Part shown: positions 10,682 to 23,189 of the stretch, piece after piece
Position numbering within the stretch: the stretch's first letter is position 1
How the letters are laid out: each line of letters begins with the position of its first letter
Program-made: the position numbers and the translations under genes
Assembly: GCA_032988165.1 (NCBI GenBank)
Contig: JANTQF010000069.1
Coordinates: 62,001 to 126,000 of the forward strand
Direction of reading: 5' to 3'
Length of the DNA stretch: 64,000 bases
Source: Emmonsiellopsis sp. PD_33
Taxonomy: Eukaryota; Ascomycota; Eurotiomycetes; Onygenales; Ajellomycetaceae
The notes under the pieces: generated by a model
Told to the model about the DNA's origin: nothing
Seen by the model: the letters and a program-made list of their open reading frames with translations, nothing else
Database searches by the model: none

Positions 10682-13516
10682 ATGGACTTTGTACGTGTCC
10701 AGCCTGCAATTCCCCCGTCCTCGTCCGCCTCCCTCACGGCTAACCGTCTCCCAGTGGTCTCGTCTCATTGGCGGTTCTGGCTTGTCGTCATCTAGAGGTC
10801 TTCGCGGGAACTCTGCTGCGGAGCGTCTGACAACTTTCAAGCACACGTGTAATACGCTCAACGTGAGGAACCCCGTCTTGCTTTGCCCCCCCCCCCGGTG
10901 CATCAGTGGACTAACACTCCTTTACCGGTATAGCAAATATGGCGCACCTCCCCTACCAATTCCGAGGAGACGGCCTCCATCCTCCAGGTCAGAACCTGTC
11001 TGGAACGCCTCAATTCCGTCCTCAATGATGAATCGCGTGGCCCGGCCCCCCATCCCTGCCATGCCTTTGCTGCGTCATCACAACTCTATCTTACTGTCAC
11101 TAAGCTCGCCCTCTCTTCCTGCGACCCAGGGGTCATCTCAACCGCCGCCGTCCTGTTCAATACGCTGATTGATGCCGAGGTCGAGGGGATCGTTGATAAC
11201 CCGATATTTGCAAGGTCGTTGGTAGACCTTGTTCGCAGAGCTGGCTCTGCTGGGGTGGAAGGAGAAGGAAGGCTTGTTGAGCTTCTATTTGGCGTTGCAA
11301 ATAATATCCGGTTACGTCCTGCTATCCTTCCTGCCTGGTTCTTCCCCAAGGACCATGAGCTACAAAAGTCTCCCACGGTCGAGAGCGGAACAGAGTTTGC
11401 TGGAGCCACGCGCAAGGATGATTTCCCTTTCTTCTATCTTTTAATAGACTATGTCCATCACGAGGGAAGATCCGGGGACTTTGCTCGTACCGGTTTATTA
11501 TACATCATCGAAACTGCCTCGCGATCGAAAGACCTGGAACGATGGCTTATTGAGAGTGATCTTGCTACCCTGATGGCTACCGGGTTAGGGGCGCTGTATA
11601 GCCAATTGAACAGGTACACGAATATTTCCGCACCCGGGCCGTGGCGCATCGAGACTGACGCCGTTGTATAGGAAGCTACTCTTCGCCAGAAGCGATGATA
11701 ATATACCCCACATCGTGGCTCTGTCCGACCATAGTGACATCGACACTGCCACACGCCCTAAACTCGGTGCCCCCATGGACGCATTTCTTTCTTATTTGTT
11801 ATTCTGGCAGGATACCGTTGACCATTGCAAATCCGCCGAAGTCAACGACACGCTCCTCGACCATTTCCAGGTTTTGTTCCTCCAACAACTTCTGTATGTT
11901 TCCCTGGCCCAAGGCCCTGAAAAACCTCAAGCTGACTATTCCGTAGCTACCCTTCCCTGCTGGAGTCCTCGGATGTCGATGGTGGCTCCACGTCTGCAGT
12001 TATCACATATCTGTCCCGCATTTTGGAATCAATCGACCAGCCGGATCTTGTTCACCGACTTCTCCACTTTCTCCTAGCGTCGTCTTCTGGGACTGAGGCT
12101 AAAGTTCAAATTCCCAAGGAAAAGCTGCGCATGTCCCTTAGTCGCCGCAAGTCCCTTGACCTCTTAGCCTCGTTTGCAGAGGCTGCTGCAAAGCCATCAC
12201 CAGAGCTTTTCAACTTGGTTGATCTCGTTTTAATGAGCATCGCGTCAAGAAACACGCAGACAGTGGTAGCTACGCTCCGCCTAGTCACGGTTATTGTACA
12301 ACGTCATCATATATTCGCAAGTTCGTTGATCAAAACTATGTATGACGAGGAGAAATGCCAGTATGTGAGGCCAATCGGCGCGTTGAACGCGGAGTTGCAC
12401 CATTTACTTGGCTTGGCGTCATCAGTCCTGAATGACCCACTGTTAGATCAATCATATTCCAACTACCTTGCCGATTCATCAGCCCTCTTGGATTCGCGTG
12501 CCCCTATTGCGCCCGAATCTGACGGCCAGCATGGCCAACCTAGGGGATTGCCGTTGCTCGTTCAGACTAACGATGGGATACTACGGGGGATGATGGATAG
12601 GCTCGAGTCATTTTTTACAAATAGTGTGGTAATGAACCTGGCGTTGACCGACGCAATCACCGGCCTCGCGTCTTCAAACTTGATATCCTTGGATGGATGG
12701 CTTCTTGTCGACCCCGACGATTACCGTTATCCATCATCGGATCAAAGCCAAGCAAGACCGTCTTCATCTTCTTCTCACCAAGATATCGATCCAGTTGATA
12801 AGCTCGTTTTTGCCTATGAGCAACCGTTTTGGTCGCAGCCGGATGTCCCCATGGTACCCGCTACTCTTCAAAAACTAGTACAACATATTGAGCGATGGCG
12901 CGAAGAAATACCCGATTTTGATATCTTGGTTGCGGCTCGGAGGCATCTACTTCATTCCGAGGCTGAAATGAGGTCCGACAAAGAGCAAGGCACCAAGCCT
13001 GCTTCTGGAACACCTCATCCACCCTCAGGCCAATATGCTCCCCGGACAATTTCCAGTTCCGAAACCCCTCGAGGCCGCGAGGCGTCACTTCGCGACCATA
13101 CAGACGGCTCACCCTCTCGCTCTTTGGCGAACTCCGCCTCCAGGTCACTATTTAGTTCGCCCCTTCGCGAATCACCATCCAAAGCCCCGTCGCCTAGACC
13201 AGAGTCAACGACGCGTCCTTCAATCGCCGCAGACGAACTTCTTAAGCGTCTCGCTACTCCAATGAATGCGGACATGTCCTTTGTTGCCCCTGACCCGCCA
13301 GCTTCTGAAGGCCAGAGCATCGAATCCGTACCTGCTCCTTTGACGCCAGACGACGATGATTCTCGTTCAAATACTGAGGGCGATTCGCCAGGTGGAAAGG
13401 TTACGTTGGGACATGTCCTCACAAACACTATCATACTCTACGAATTTATTCTCGAGCTAGCTGCTCTGGTGCAAGTCCGGGCGAGTATATTCCAGGAAGT
13501 CAAATTTGAGCGGTAG
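10682..13516 (+). CDS. FHIP/RAI16-like protein (FTS-Hook-FHIP complex)
   Basis: Homologue of the FHIP family (FAM160/RAI16-like). With Hook and FTS it links dynein-dynactin to early endosomes in filamentous fungi. Five exons: 10682-10690 (only MDF), 10755-10862, 10934-11613, 11672-11893, 11947-13516; 862 residues. The start MDFWSRLIGGSG, made by joining the 9-nt first exon, is the family's usual N-terminus. The helical core contains RTCLERLNSVLNDESRGPAP, FPFFYLLIDYVHHEGRSGDF and TGLLYIIETASRSKDLERW. The last third is Ser/Pro-rich and disordered, then ends in a short helical segment (TLGHVLTNTIILYEFILEL). No lesions. The very short first exon is easily missed by gene finders. Confidence 0.82.
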
Positions 13517-14634
13517 CGCCGGGACATTTATTATTTCTGAGTTGGATTTTTATATGATCGTGTTGCATTTACATCTTTTTTTCTGGAGATACCTTGTGGT
13601 TTTAGATGAATTTTTTGGGTGCTTTGATATCCACGATAGACTATTTGTTCACTCCATTCCCCATCAGCATGCTTCGCTTACTAAAATGTATAGAGAAATA
13701 TATGGCGATTTCAACAGGTAGATCGATGGCAGCACGGATGGTTGGGCTCTTATGCTCAGTATCTGACTCCCTATCCGGTCGGCCGCGTTCCACGCTTTCA
13801 TAACTATGTTGGTGAGTAGCTACTGTTCGCCTCCGAGCGAACCATTGATCCGGGAACTAAGTTAATGACGTAATATAGGTGAAGCTAGGGATGAGGCCGA
13901 TCTCTCAATCCTGGGATGATAAGCCGGGAGCCGCTAGGTCAGCACTACTACCTAATTTGCTAAAAAAGAAACGGACGATGGATGGTCCTCACAAAGGCTT
14001 TATTCTGTTTTCTAGCTATGACAAGCATCTCATTGTTGAGGAGACGGGATAAGCCCTGGGCCTGGGGACTAACCTTATGTTCCCAAAAGTGTATCACGGT
14101 CTATCCTCCCTTGACGGCGTGTGTCTGAAATGGGCTGGATTGCGTTGACAGACGGCAAATGGGAGAGCTAGATTTCGAACAAAACAACGCCGTGGCCAAA
14201 AGCACCTGGCAAAATCTTTCTGGGAGGCCACCTCAGGTTAAGGCGTGTAGGGAATTTCTAACCAAGGTAATGTCGGCCGCATTCCATTATGTGATTGGGT
14301 AGATCTATATCCATCCTTTACCCACCAGTGAGTCCCTGACGTCACACCCGCCCCAGTTCAGATATGCTTCACTCCGCGTCAATGTTTCTCCCACCACAGA
14401 GCCGTTTCTCCGAATAGCCAGCTCACTAATCCCCCCAATGGGTTAAAGTTATTTCTTATGTAGTTATAAAACGGCACAGGCCTGGTTCTGCTTGCCTTTT
14501 CTATCTTCAACAGTTAATTAAACGCCTAGATTATCTACCAGTCGGACCGGATATAAACCATATATTATTTCATTTATCCTTTCCTCTTCATTATTATCAA
14601 TCCTTTTATTCCCATTACCGGTCTACCAAACACA
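13517..14634. other. Long intergenic region with promoter of the Rds1-like gene
   Basis: No gene recognised on either strand. A good TATA box (TATAAAA, 14465-14471) lies about 165 bp before the next start codon, followed by a pyrimidine-rich leader. Confidence 0.6.
14465..14471 (+). promoter_or_regulatory. TATA box of the Rds1-like gene
   Basis: TATAAAA about 165 bp upstream of the ATG at 14635, with a CT-rich stretch between. Such a TATA box is common in inducible or stage-specific fungal genes. Confidence 0.45.
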
Positions 14635-15765
14635 ATGTATTTCAGCTTAGTAGCAATCAGCTATGCCGCCCTTGCATGCATTCCCGTGTCTGCGGCCCCT
14701 ACCGCGGGAGGAAACGTCTATCCCCTCCCGGATGGATTCCCAAACCCTAACCCCGAACAAGTTAAAGAGATTGAGCAAGCTGCCTTGGGAACCCTCTCTA
14801 ACAGCACCCCACCCGCCAGCATCAGCCCGGGCGGAGTGACCAGTTTGCAACTTATCGCCTTCAACGAACTCTTCGAAGTTGACTACTTTACGAAGCTGCT
14901 TACCAATATCACTGGGGGGGTAAAGGGCTTCGAGATTGAGGATGAAGGGCAGAAGGACTTTGTTGTGAGGAGTCTAAAAGCCATTCAAGCGGTAAGTGGG
15001 TGTATAGATTCCATGTGTCTTCGGATAGCCGAGAATGGTAGACTGACGGTTAGCCTGGATTAGCAAGAACAACTCCACGCATTGGCTGCAAATAACGCGT
15101 TAGTACACTTCGGCCATGAAGCGATATTGCCTTGCAAATACGACTATCCAGTTTCTACGTTCGACGAAGCCATTAGCCTAGCGGGTACATTCACCAGTGT
15201 CGTTCTAGGAACTCTCCAGGACGTCATCCATATTTTCGCTAAAGGAGGCGATAGCGGACTCGCTCGTGAGACCACTTCGGTAGTCGGACAGGAGGGTGAA
15301 CAGGAAGGCTGGTTCCGCATTCTCCAGAATAAGATCCCAAGCGAACTACCCTTCCTCACCACCAGCGTTCTCGACCTCGCCTTTACCGCTATCCAGTCGT
15401 TCACCGTACCTGGCTCCTGCCCGAATATGAACTTGATTAATTTGAGAACATTCAAGCCTCTTACCCTTGTCGCGCCTCCGCCCCCTGAAGATACCACTGT
15501 CCAGTTTACCGTGGAGGAGGAGGGGTACAATCCTGGTCTATGGGTCACATACATCAACCAGCAAAACGTCCCGATCGTCGAGAAGCAACAGGCCGTGGGG
15601 ACGAAGGATGGAAAGGTCACTATCGAGGCCAAATTTCCATTCGTGGAGCACATGCTGAATGGCTTGACCCTCGCCGTTCTGACAACATCTGCGGGGCCCT
15701 TCGTAGACGCCAACGCCGCTGTTAATCAGACAGTATTTGGCCCAGCAATTATCATAATGAACTAG
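14635..15765 (+). CDS. Secreted Rds1/LsdA-like ferritin-like protein
   Basis: Two exons: 14635-14991 and 15064-15765; 352 residues. A signal peptide (MYFSLVAISYAALACIPVSA) is followed by Pro-rich sequence and then a ferritin-like helical domain with SLQLIAFNELFEVDYFTKLL and, across the splice junction, KAIQAQEQLHALAANNALVH. It ends with a beta-rich C-terminal part. This matches the stress-response protein Rds1 of fission yeast and the late sexual development protein LsdA of Aspergillus; biochemical function is unknown. N-glycosylation sites (NST, NIT, NQT) fit secretion or cell-wall location. Intact. Confidence 0.82.
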
Positions 15766-16285
15766 CTGACATCTGTTGTATTCGCATTGTTTGACATTGG
15801 CTCTCCTTGCGGCCATGGAGGGTACATTCCCGTCGGCGTTTTACTTTTAACTCCTTTTATTTTGATAGTATTATTGGACCTTTTAATATATATATACCAG
15901 GACTTGTATATTATGGGGAGATATGCTATGGGCTTATCACTTATTATTGGTGGAGGACTGCTTAAATATTGAGTCCTTGTGGTATTTTATCCTTCTACTA
16001 GGCTCGCGGTCCACTAAATAACTGAATAGTACATATTACCATTCCCAGGCACCTTCATCGGCTCAATGTTAAGTACTACTTACCACATACAGGAAGTTGT
16101 AGCCTACGAAAACGTCCAATTGTAAAACTAAGGGAATCTTGTTACCAAATTCTAACCACGGAGACGTTGCAATTCATACTAGTACGGATTGAAAGTGTAT
16201 TAGGAGCCATGCAAACCCGAAATGACCATAGAAGGAATAGTACTCAAAACCAAATCTCTGAGGGATCGTTGCCACAGTACATCGC
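15766..16285. other. Tail-to-tail spacer
   Basis: AT-rich 3' flanks of two convergent genes. No further gene or stable hairpin seen. Confidence 0.55.
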
Positions 16286-18179
16286 CTACTTGCGCAAAGT
16301 GACCTTGACCGTGAACCCCTTATTATAGGCGATGCCCCCTGCAATGACAAATTCGCCTGCATTCTCCAGCTTAAAGTCGAAGCGTCGAATTAACTAGGAG
16401 GAAAATCAGCAAGTGACAAACTGAGTTGGTTCCTAAAATAGCTCTTACTTCTGCAATCACTTTATATAGCTCCATATGTGCGATATCCTTCCCTAGGCAA
16501 CTCCGAGGTCCCATTCCGAAGGTAAATATTGCGGGATCCATCTCGGCCGCCTTGTCTTTGTCTAGCCATCGCTCCGGTCGAAACAAATCCGGGTCGGGGC
16601 TAAACACTCCTGGATCTCGGTGAATGACCAAGGCTGCAGTGGTAATTTCGGTGTGCGGGGGGATATATTGCCCATTTATGATTGTCCCATCCTTTCCCGT
16701 GACACGAGCGAAGAATCCTACTCCCGGCGGATTTAGTCGTAGTGACTCTTTAATACAGGCGGCGAGATATGGGAGATGTTGGCGGGCCTCTTCATATTTT
16801 ATAGGTTTAGACAGTAGACCAGCCTGTTCCGCGGTTTCAATTTCTCCCCGCAAACGCTGGAGCTTGTCCGGTTGGGTAATTAGGAAGCGGAGAGTTGATC
16901 CAAGGCCGGATCCTGTGGTGTCAGATCCTGCTGTAAGGAACATTATGGCGTGGGCGTGTTTCTGGGCCTGGGTAAGCGGCTTTCCCCCAAGTCGAGCGTC
17001 CATACAACTGCGAGGACCTAATTAGCCACCTGGAAATTGAAGCGGTAGGACGGAAGTCTCAACGGAAATACGAAGCACGAAAATATGGACTTGATAGCTC
17101 ACAGTTGTAGGAAGTCTGATTTTTCCATGTTGCGCCCCTGTTCTATTTCATACTCGCGCTGTTTGATTCGTCTTGCAGATTCGGCCATCACCCACTCCGA
17201 TCCGTCCTTTCCCGTTCTTCTTGGAAGCCCTTTTCGAAACAGCAGAGCATTCATTCCCGGTAGATTGGCAATATAGACATGGAAAAATTTGAAACGTGAC
17301 GCAAAGGCGGATACTGGAATCTCTTCACGCCATTTTTCAAGTATGCGGGCTTCATTCTCTCTATTTTCAAGAAAGCCAAATGGGTGCGTGAAGAGCAGCA
17401 TTGTGGCGATATCTGCTGAGAATCGTCTGGAGACAGGTTAAGAACGCGTACGATCGCCACTGACAGAGATGAAGAAACGTACGATAGCTCGCTACCAAGG
17501 TCGACAGAATTATGAGTATTTGCCGTTTCTGTTAACCTCTGGCATAGTAGTTGAAGATGGTCATCTAGTCTGGGCTCCCAATTGTTTTTCAGGCATCCTA
17601 CAGTCCACTAGAGGGGCCAAATATCACACTTAGTCGTTGTTGTCCGAGGAAAGAGTAAGTTTAAACGGGAAGATAGCTTTACGTCCCACTTACCGGGGAG
17701 CCCCCAACGGCCTTCCTAAGCTCCCGATGTGAATCCCCATCAAGAGTGCCAAACAAATGCGGTGATGCAAAAGCCCCGGTGCCATATAGACTTGCCTTTG
17801 TGTTGCACTTAGGGTCCCAATATATATTTTTTAGTGCTGACGGATGTGGAAAAAGAAGCAGGTCGGGCTGGATGCGGATTGGACCTCTTCCTAAACAAAT
17901 CAGTACCGGGTTAAAGATAATGGCTAGACTTGAGCGCAATAACGGTGACTCACTCCCATATTTCTTTACTAGGTACTCGATCCACAGAGCGTCAAGCTGG
18001 AAGAGGGAGAGAGTAGCTAGAGTAAGCGAAGTAGCAGCCGCATACCAGGGCCCGTGAAATCTCGCGAGCGGATGGAGATAGAGTCGATAGAGCAGTGTGG
18101 TGCCCAAGCAGGAGGCGATTATTAGTAGCAAAAGGGACAGGACTGTCCTGGGAGAAATGCCAAGAAGAAAGGATAACAT
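16286..18179 (-). CDS. Cytochrome P450 monooxygenase (benzoate hydroxylase/pisatin demethylase-like)
   Basis: Microsomal heme-thiolate monooxygenase, 533 residues. Exons on the minus strand: 18179-17694, 17607-17483, 17426-17103, 17007-16449, 16393-16286. An N-terminal membrane anchor (residues about 10-35) is followed by the short LHPLARFHGPW linker. I-helix AGSDTT is at 338-343, ExxR as ESLR at 399-402, the PERW motif, and the heme loop FGMGPRSCLG has the ligand Cys482. The C-terminus KVTLRK* closes in frame. The sequence style (KNNWEPRLDDHL, FSADIATMLLFTHPFGFLEN) resembles benzoate-4-monooxygenase and pisatin-demethylase type P450s; the substrate cannot be told. Its promoter faces the AT-rich island, only about 240 bp away. 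Confidence 0.88.
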
Positions 18180-18750
18180 GATGGCGAGGTGAAGATGCTA
18201 TCGTGGTCAGTGAGGGGGGAAGTATGGCGCATAAGAGGCCAGAGTATTCATCCCGGGAGTAGCAGCAAGGCTCAACCGTCAAATGGCCCACCATGGCTGG
18301 AGATGTTGTACGACGTGAGAAAGCAGAGATCTTCACACGAAGGCCCAGATGATTGGCTACAGAAATTCAACGTCGAGGGTTAACTATGATTGTATCACTC
18401 GGTTCGTTCCAACTACGGATACCAACAATGTAGGCTGGAATGATACAGGGAGCAGGAAAAATTTTGTACATACATGTACATAGGAGGCCAAAAGTAAATA
18501 GGACCATACCAGATTTTCATGGTCTGCCAGAATGGTGCTCTGACAGCTCCAACACTGTTACATGAATTGGAGCTGTCATATCACCATGGAAAGTGAATTT
18601 TACTGTGGAATCACTGTTCTCTGAAATCTAACATTAATATTCCATTTATGTTAAAGCTTTTAACCTGTATATATTAAAATCATAAAGGATTTTAACAATA
18701 TGTGATTATTCTATGAAATTGTAGACTACTACTACCCCATTCTACTACTA

Positions 18751-19110
18751 TTCTATGCATTGAAGTAATAGTATGCTAGTAAACCTCAATTTAATAGTAT
18801 ACCTATCATTCTCTGAAATATAATGTTAATATTTCATTAACAATTTGTCTGGCACAATACTCTAGCAAATATATTGGAGAGTAAATTATAATGGAGACTA
18901 ATTACCACACTGTCCTGCTATCATTCTATATGTTGGAGTAATAGTATGATAGTAAATCTTAATTTAATAGTATACCCACCATTCTCTGAAATATAATGTT
19001 AATATTTCATTAATAATTCATCTGGCACAATACTCTAGCAAATATATTAAAGAGTAAATTATAATGGAGGCTAATTATCACACTGTCCTGCCATCATTCT
19101 ATGCATTGGA
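18751..19110. repeat. Two tandem copies of a 173-bp repeat
   Basis: The stretch from TTCTATGCATTGAAGTAATAG (18751) recurs at about 18924 and its start again at 19097. The copies share CTCTGAAATATAATGTTAAT and GCACAATACTCTAGCAAATA and are over 90% identical by eye. No coding content. Confidence 0.75.
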
Positions 19111-19371
19111 GCCATGGTATAACTATAGAGCATTGGATTTACTGTGTATACACTCACCTCTAGGGTAGAACTTTGATATTTTATTATATTTTCATTTTTA
19201 GAATAGGGAAATAATTAAAAAGAACATCCATTCATTGTATTATTTCTATCTATCTATCTAGAAAAAAGAAAAAAAAATCAAACCTCATATTCAAACTCAA
19301 AAAATCTAAAAGAACTCACTATCTGCCTTCTTTATAGCATCTCCATCCTTTTCTCTGACCTCTGAAATCAA

Positions 19372-20432
19372 CTATGCCTCCCCTCCAGCCATCTCATTGT
19401 TAGGTTTGTTGGAGTAAATGGGGGGAGTAGGCACTAAATGGGCACATTTATGGTAGTCTCCCATCTCTAGTACTATTATAGGGAGAGAGGGGCTCTGACT
19501 CATATCAGTGTTAAATTTATTGAAACTCTTAATTAGAGTATTATAGTAAGTAGGGGGGGAGCAGCACTTTAGGCTAGGTAATTTCATCTTACTCTCCACA
19601 CTCATCTTCTGTTTCACCTATATAAATAAGATATTAATTAGTATAGGGTCATTCATATAGGATTTATAAAACATATTGAGCCTGGGTAATACTATACCTG
19701 TACATCCAGGCTGCAGACCCCATCTTCTAAGTTTCAAATTTCAAGTCTGATGGTGCTCAGATTTTTACCCACACCCTATTTCACAATTTATTAGCTATAT
19801 TAATATAATAATTAAATGAGTCTATATATCTTAACTGCCTCAATCAAATTAGCCATCTACTGAAGCTGCACTTCCCTAATTTCTCACTACTGTTTAAGTT
19901 TGGAGGTGATCTTCTGTAGCATAATAATCTTTTTAAATTCCATCTGACTATCCTTAATATTACTAGCAACTAAGCCCTCTCTACCCATAGTAGGCTTCTT
20001 TTTAACTTTAGACTTCTTTTTGATAAGCTCTGCCAACTCCACCTTCACAACATCCATATGATTATTGACATTCTTAGCATGGATAGACTTGATAAAGGGA
20101 TTTGAGGTGTTAAGATAATTATTATATAAGACCTGTCCATTTCCAATCTACTCTAATATTTCTGTAGGGACCTCAGTGCACATTTTTTTATCCTGCATAT
20201 AATTACTACAGGCATTCTTACTCCCAGAGAGCTTGTTGCAGAGCTGATTGAGATTCTTAGGATAGATATAGTTCATCACACAGTAGTGACATATAGAGAC
20301 TTCCTGGATCTTAGTAGCTTCAAAATTCTCCTCTAGTCTAGGATTAGTTTTGCTGCCCTGGGTCTTGCAAGAGATAGTGGAGGTAGAGGCAGCTTTTATT
20401 TGAGACATTCTAAAGGAGTTATTAGTTCTCAT
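19372..20432 (-). pseudogene. Decayed relic with Cys motifs and Lys-rich segment
   Basis: Minus-strand reading from 20432 gives a Ser/Thr-rich start, then C-x2-C and C-x-rich motifs (VSICHYCVMNYIYPKNLNQL, then GSKNACSNYMQDKKMCTEVP). One TAG follows, then about 70 residues open in the same frame with KKKSKVKKKP. A further open piece at 19617-19372 probably belongs to the same relic. The pattern of paired Cys followed by xVP resembles small Cys-knuckle proteins repeated in fungal genomes. Function unknown. Confidence 0.4.
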
Positions 20433-23189
20433 ATCTCTGAAATTTCAAGCTTCTTCAAGCATAATAACTACTTACTTGATATTTTGAAGCAAGAGAGGGG
20501 GGGAGGACATCTATATCAATGGAGGAGAGGAAGATAAATGTAAAATCAGAGTTCTGACTGTATGTTTGAAGAAGAAAGAGGAAGAGGAAGAGGAAGAGGA
20601 AAAGATAGGCATTTTGTAATGAATTAGGTATTACCTGATTATTCTACCTGGTAACTAATGTGTCACTTTATTTACTCACTTTCAGTTTACCTTCAAAATC
20701 AACATCATCTCTTTTTATTTTCTATATACTGAACCAGCCAACTCAAATATGACTATGGAATGAGCTTATACTGATGTCTTTTAAGATAATATATGATATG
20801 AACTCTCATCATTTTCAGAATACACATGCAAACTAGTTATTAATAGCTCCAAAATATATATATATAGATCTGTGAAGTGAGTGCATACTAATAATAAAGA
20901 GTAGGTGTAGTAATTTCCCACACCTTCTATCATATCATTGAGATAGGTATTGGGAATGCTTTACAAATACTTCATTTTACTACCTGGCAGCAGTAAATAT
21001 ACTCAAATTAAACTAATACTATGTGGAAGATATATAGAAAGCAATCTAAAATAAATATATAATCACTTAGTTGAAAATCCCCACTCATACATTCTCTCTG
21101 ACCATACATTAGAATTATCTCCTCCACAATGAAATCATTAAATCCTTTATTCTCTATCCAATACATTCAGCTCTGCAACCAGTAATTCATTTTATTCTGG
21201 TTTTCATGCAAGAAATATACTCTGAAAATGCATTCAGTGCTACTAATCTACATTCTACATCCAAAGTCATAGATTATATCTTACAAAGTCATAGATCCTG
21301 TCTGCTCTGAAATGAGGATAAAGCATATCTTCTTCTTCACAGCTTTCTTAACTTCAGAATTAGACTTCTATTTCTTTTCAGGTTTTCAATGGATAATCAG
21401 CTCTGCAAAGTTCTCCTGGCCTACACCACTATATTATTCTGCAGAGGCCATATGATCCTAAAAATCAATAACTTCATCTCATGCTTCAACTTGAATATGT
21501 TTATTCTCATCCCTTTCAACTAGATCATCCCATAGCTTAATCTGGGTAGCAAGATTTACATATATTTCTAGGTGAGGTATAAGCTATTGATCTTCAGGAT
21601 TGCAGGTGCTGACATGTACATTTAATATACTATTACCCTATAGAATTGGACTGTTTATAGTTCAGAATCAGCTCAGTCTAATAGAACACCTAATAAAACT
21701 TATTCAAAGTGAACCTCTAGAAGAAATACTGGAAGATACCCTTCTCATCAGTGTAGTTATATATGCTACATCCCAAATGGCTGGCTTTATTTAGCTCTTT
21801 TTCCTGCTAAACATATTTCTGTGATAAAACCAACAGATTAGCAGTTTATTCTGACTTTAGAATACTTATAGACAGTGTTAATTATACAGCCCAGCACTAT
21901 AATATTTTCTATTCAATTCAAGTTGGAGCTTTATCAACTGATCATAAGCACTCTGGATCCCCATCAGTGACCCTGCCAAACACCTTATATATGAAATGGC
22001 TGATTATTAATCCTCATAGTTGATAATCAGGTCAGTACTCAGAGCCATCATCTTTGAAATCTATTTTCATACTCATTATAATAATGTTCTTCTAGAATTA
22101 TTAATTAGCTTATATTTTATATTTCTCTACCTATCATCAAATCTTCATTAATCCTCTTTAGATTTATCTTAACCCACAGCTAACTTCAGCTGGGTTTTCA
22201 GTTGGATTCCACTGGATATCTGGGTCAACTCTTATCTTTATATAGTCAAGTGTCTTACATTTTCATGTCTGAAAATTGTTGAGTGTGCCATTCCATACTG
22301 CAGTCCACATACACAATTTGCAACTGTAATCTCAAAATACTTATAATATCAGTTCATCCACTTCTCTAGAGAATATAAGAAGATATAATCATCTTATTCA
22401 TTACTGAAGATCTCTCTTCTGTGTATGATCTATCTACTTATAGGATCCCAACACAACCTGATTGCACTGTCCATCAGAATTAAAGGATATACTACTCATA
22501 TGATTCTAACTTTCTATTAATATGCTATTACTCCTAATAAGTGCAGGGTCTACAGGAGGAAGCTCATCCTCCTGGCTATTAGGCTACTTCTAGTTAGTAA
22601 TACATCCATAAAGTTCTTATTTGTGGAATAGAAACTAACCATATTACTCAATTCTGAATCAAAGGAGTTAATGGTAGACATGGCTGGGTAGTGAGTAGGC
22701 TAGATAATAATATGAAAATGAAATTATATCTGATGGAGAAGGAAACCTACAGATAATAAAAGGAAATGAAAAAGATTAGAGTTTATAATTCTACTGAATA
22801 ATATGACTTGGGACCCCTATTTTCAGAGGTACATTTAGTATGCATTTAGCCTCATTTCTTTTTTCAGAGCTATTATATTCATATTCCTTTTCCAATTTTC
22901 CTACTTTTCCCTTTAAAAAAATCCAACCTGTAATATGGCCATCTACAGCCTTTATCATTTTAGAAAACACACCCTTTGTGGAGCAAACAAGTGCTCAACT
23001 CTAAGAGGCTGACATTCAAAATCACCACAGGATACCTTCAAAAACTACATCAATACTGATATAAATGATCTAACATTTAATCATGACATAGAATCTTGGG
23101 ATTTTATATTAGAGCCCATACCAGGTAATGTAGAGATATGTGTTTATATTCTAATTCAATTATTTACTTGATCTTTTAACTTAGAAAAT

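Noticed and set aside
15144..15713. 189-codon minus-strand frame
   Set aside because: Antisense of the Rds1-like exon 2, which has clear family similarity on the plus strand.
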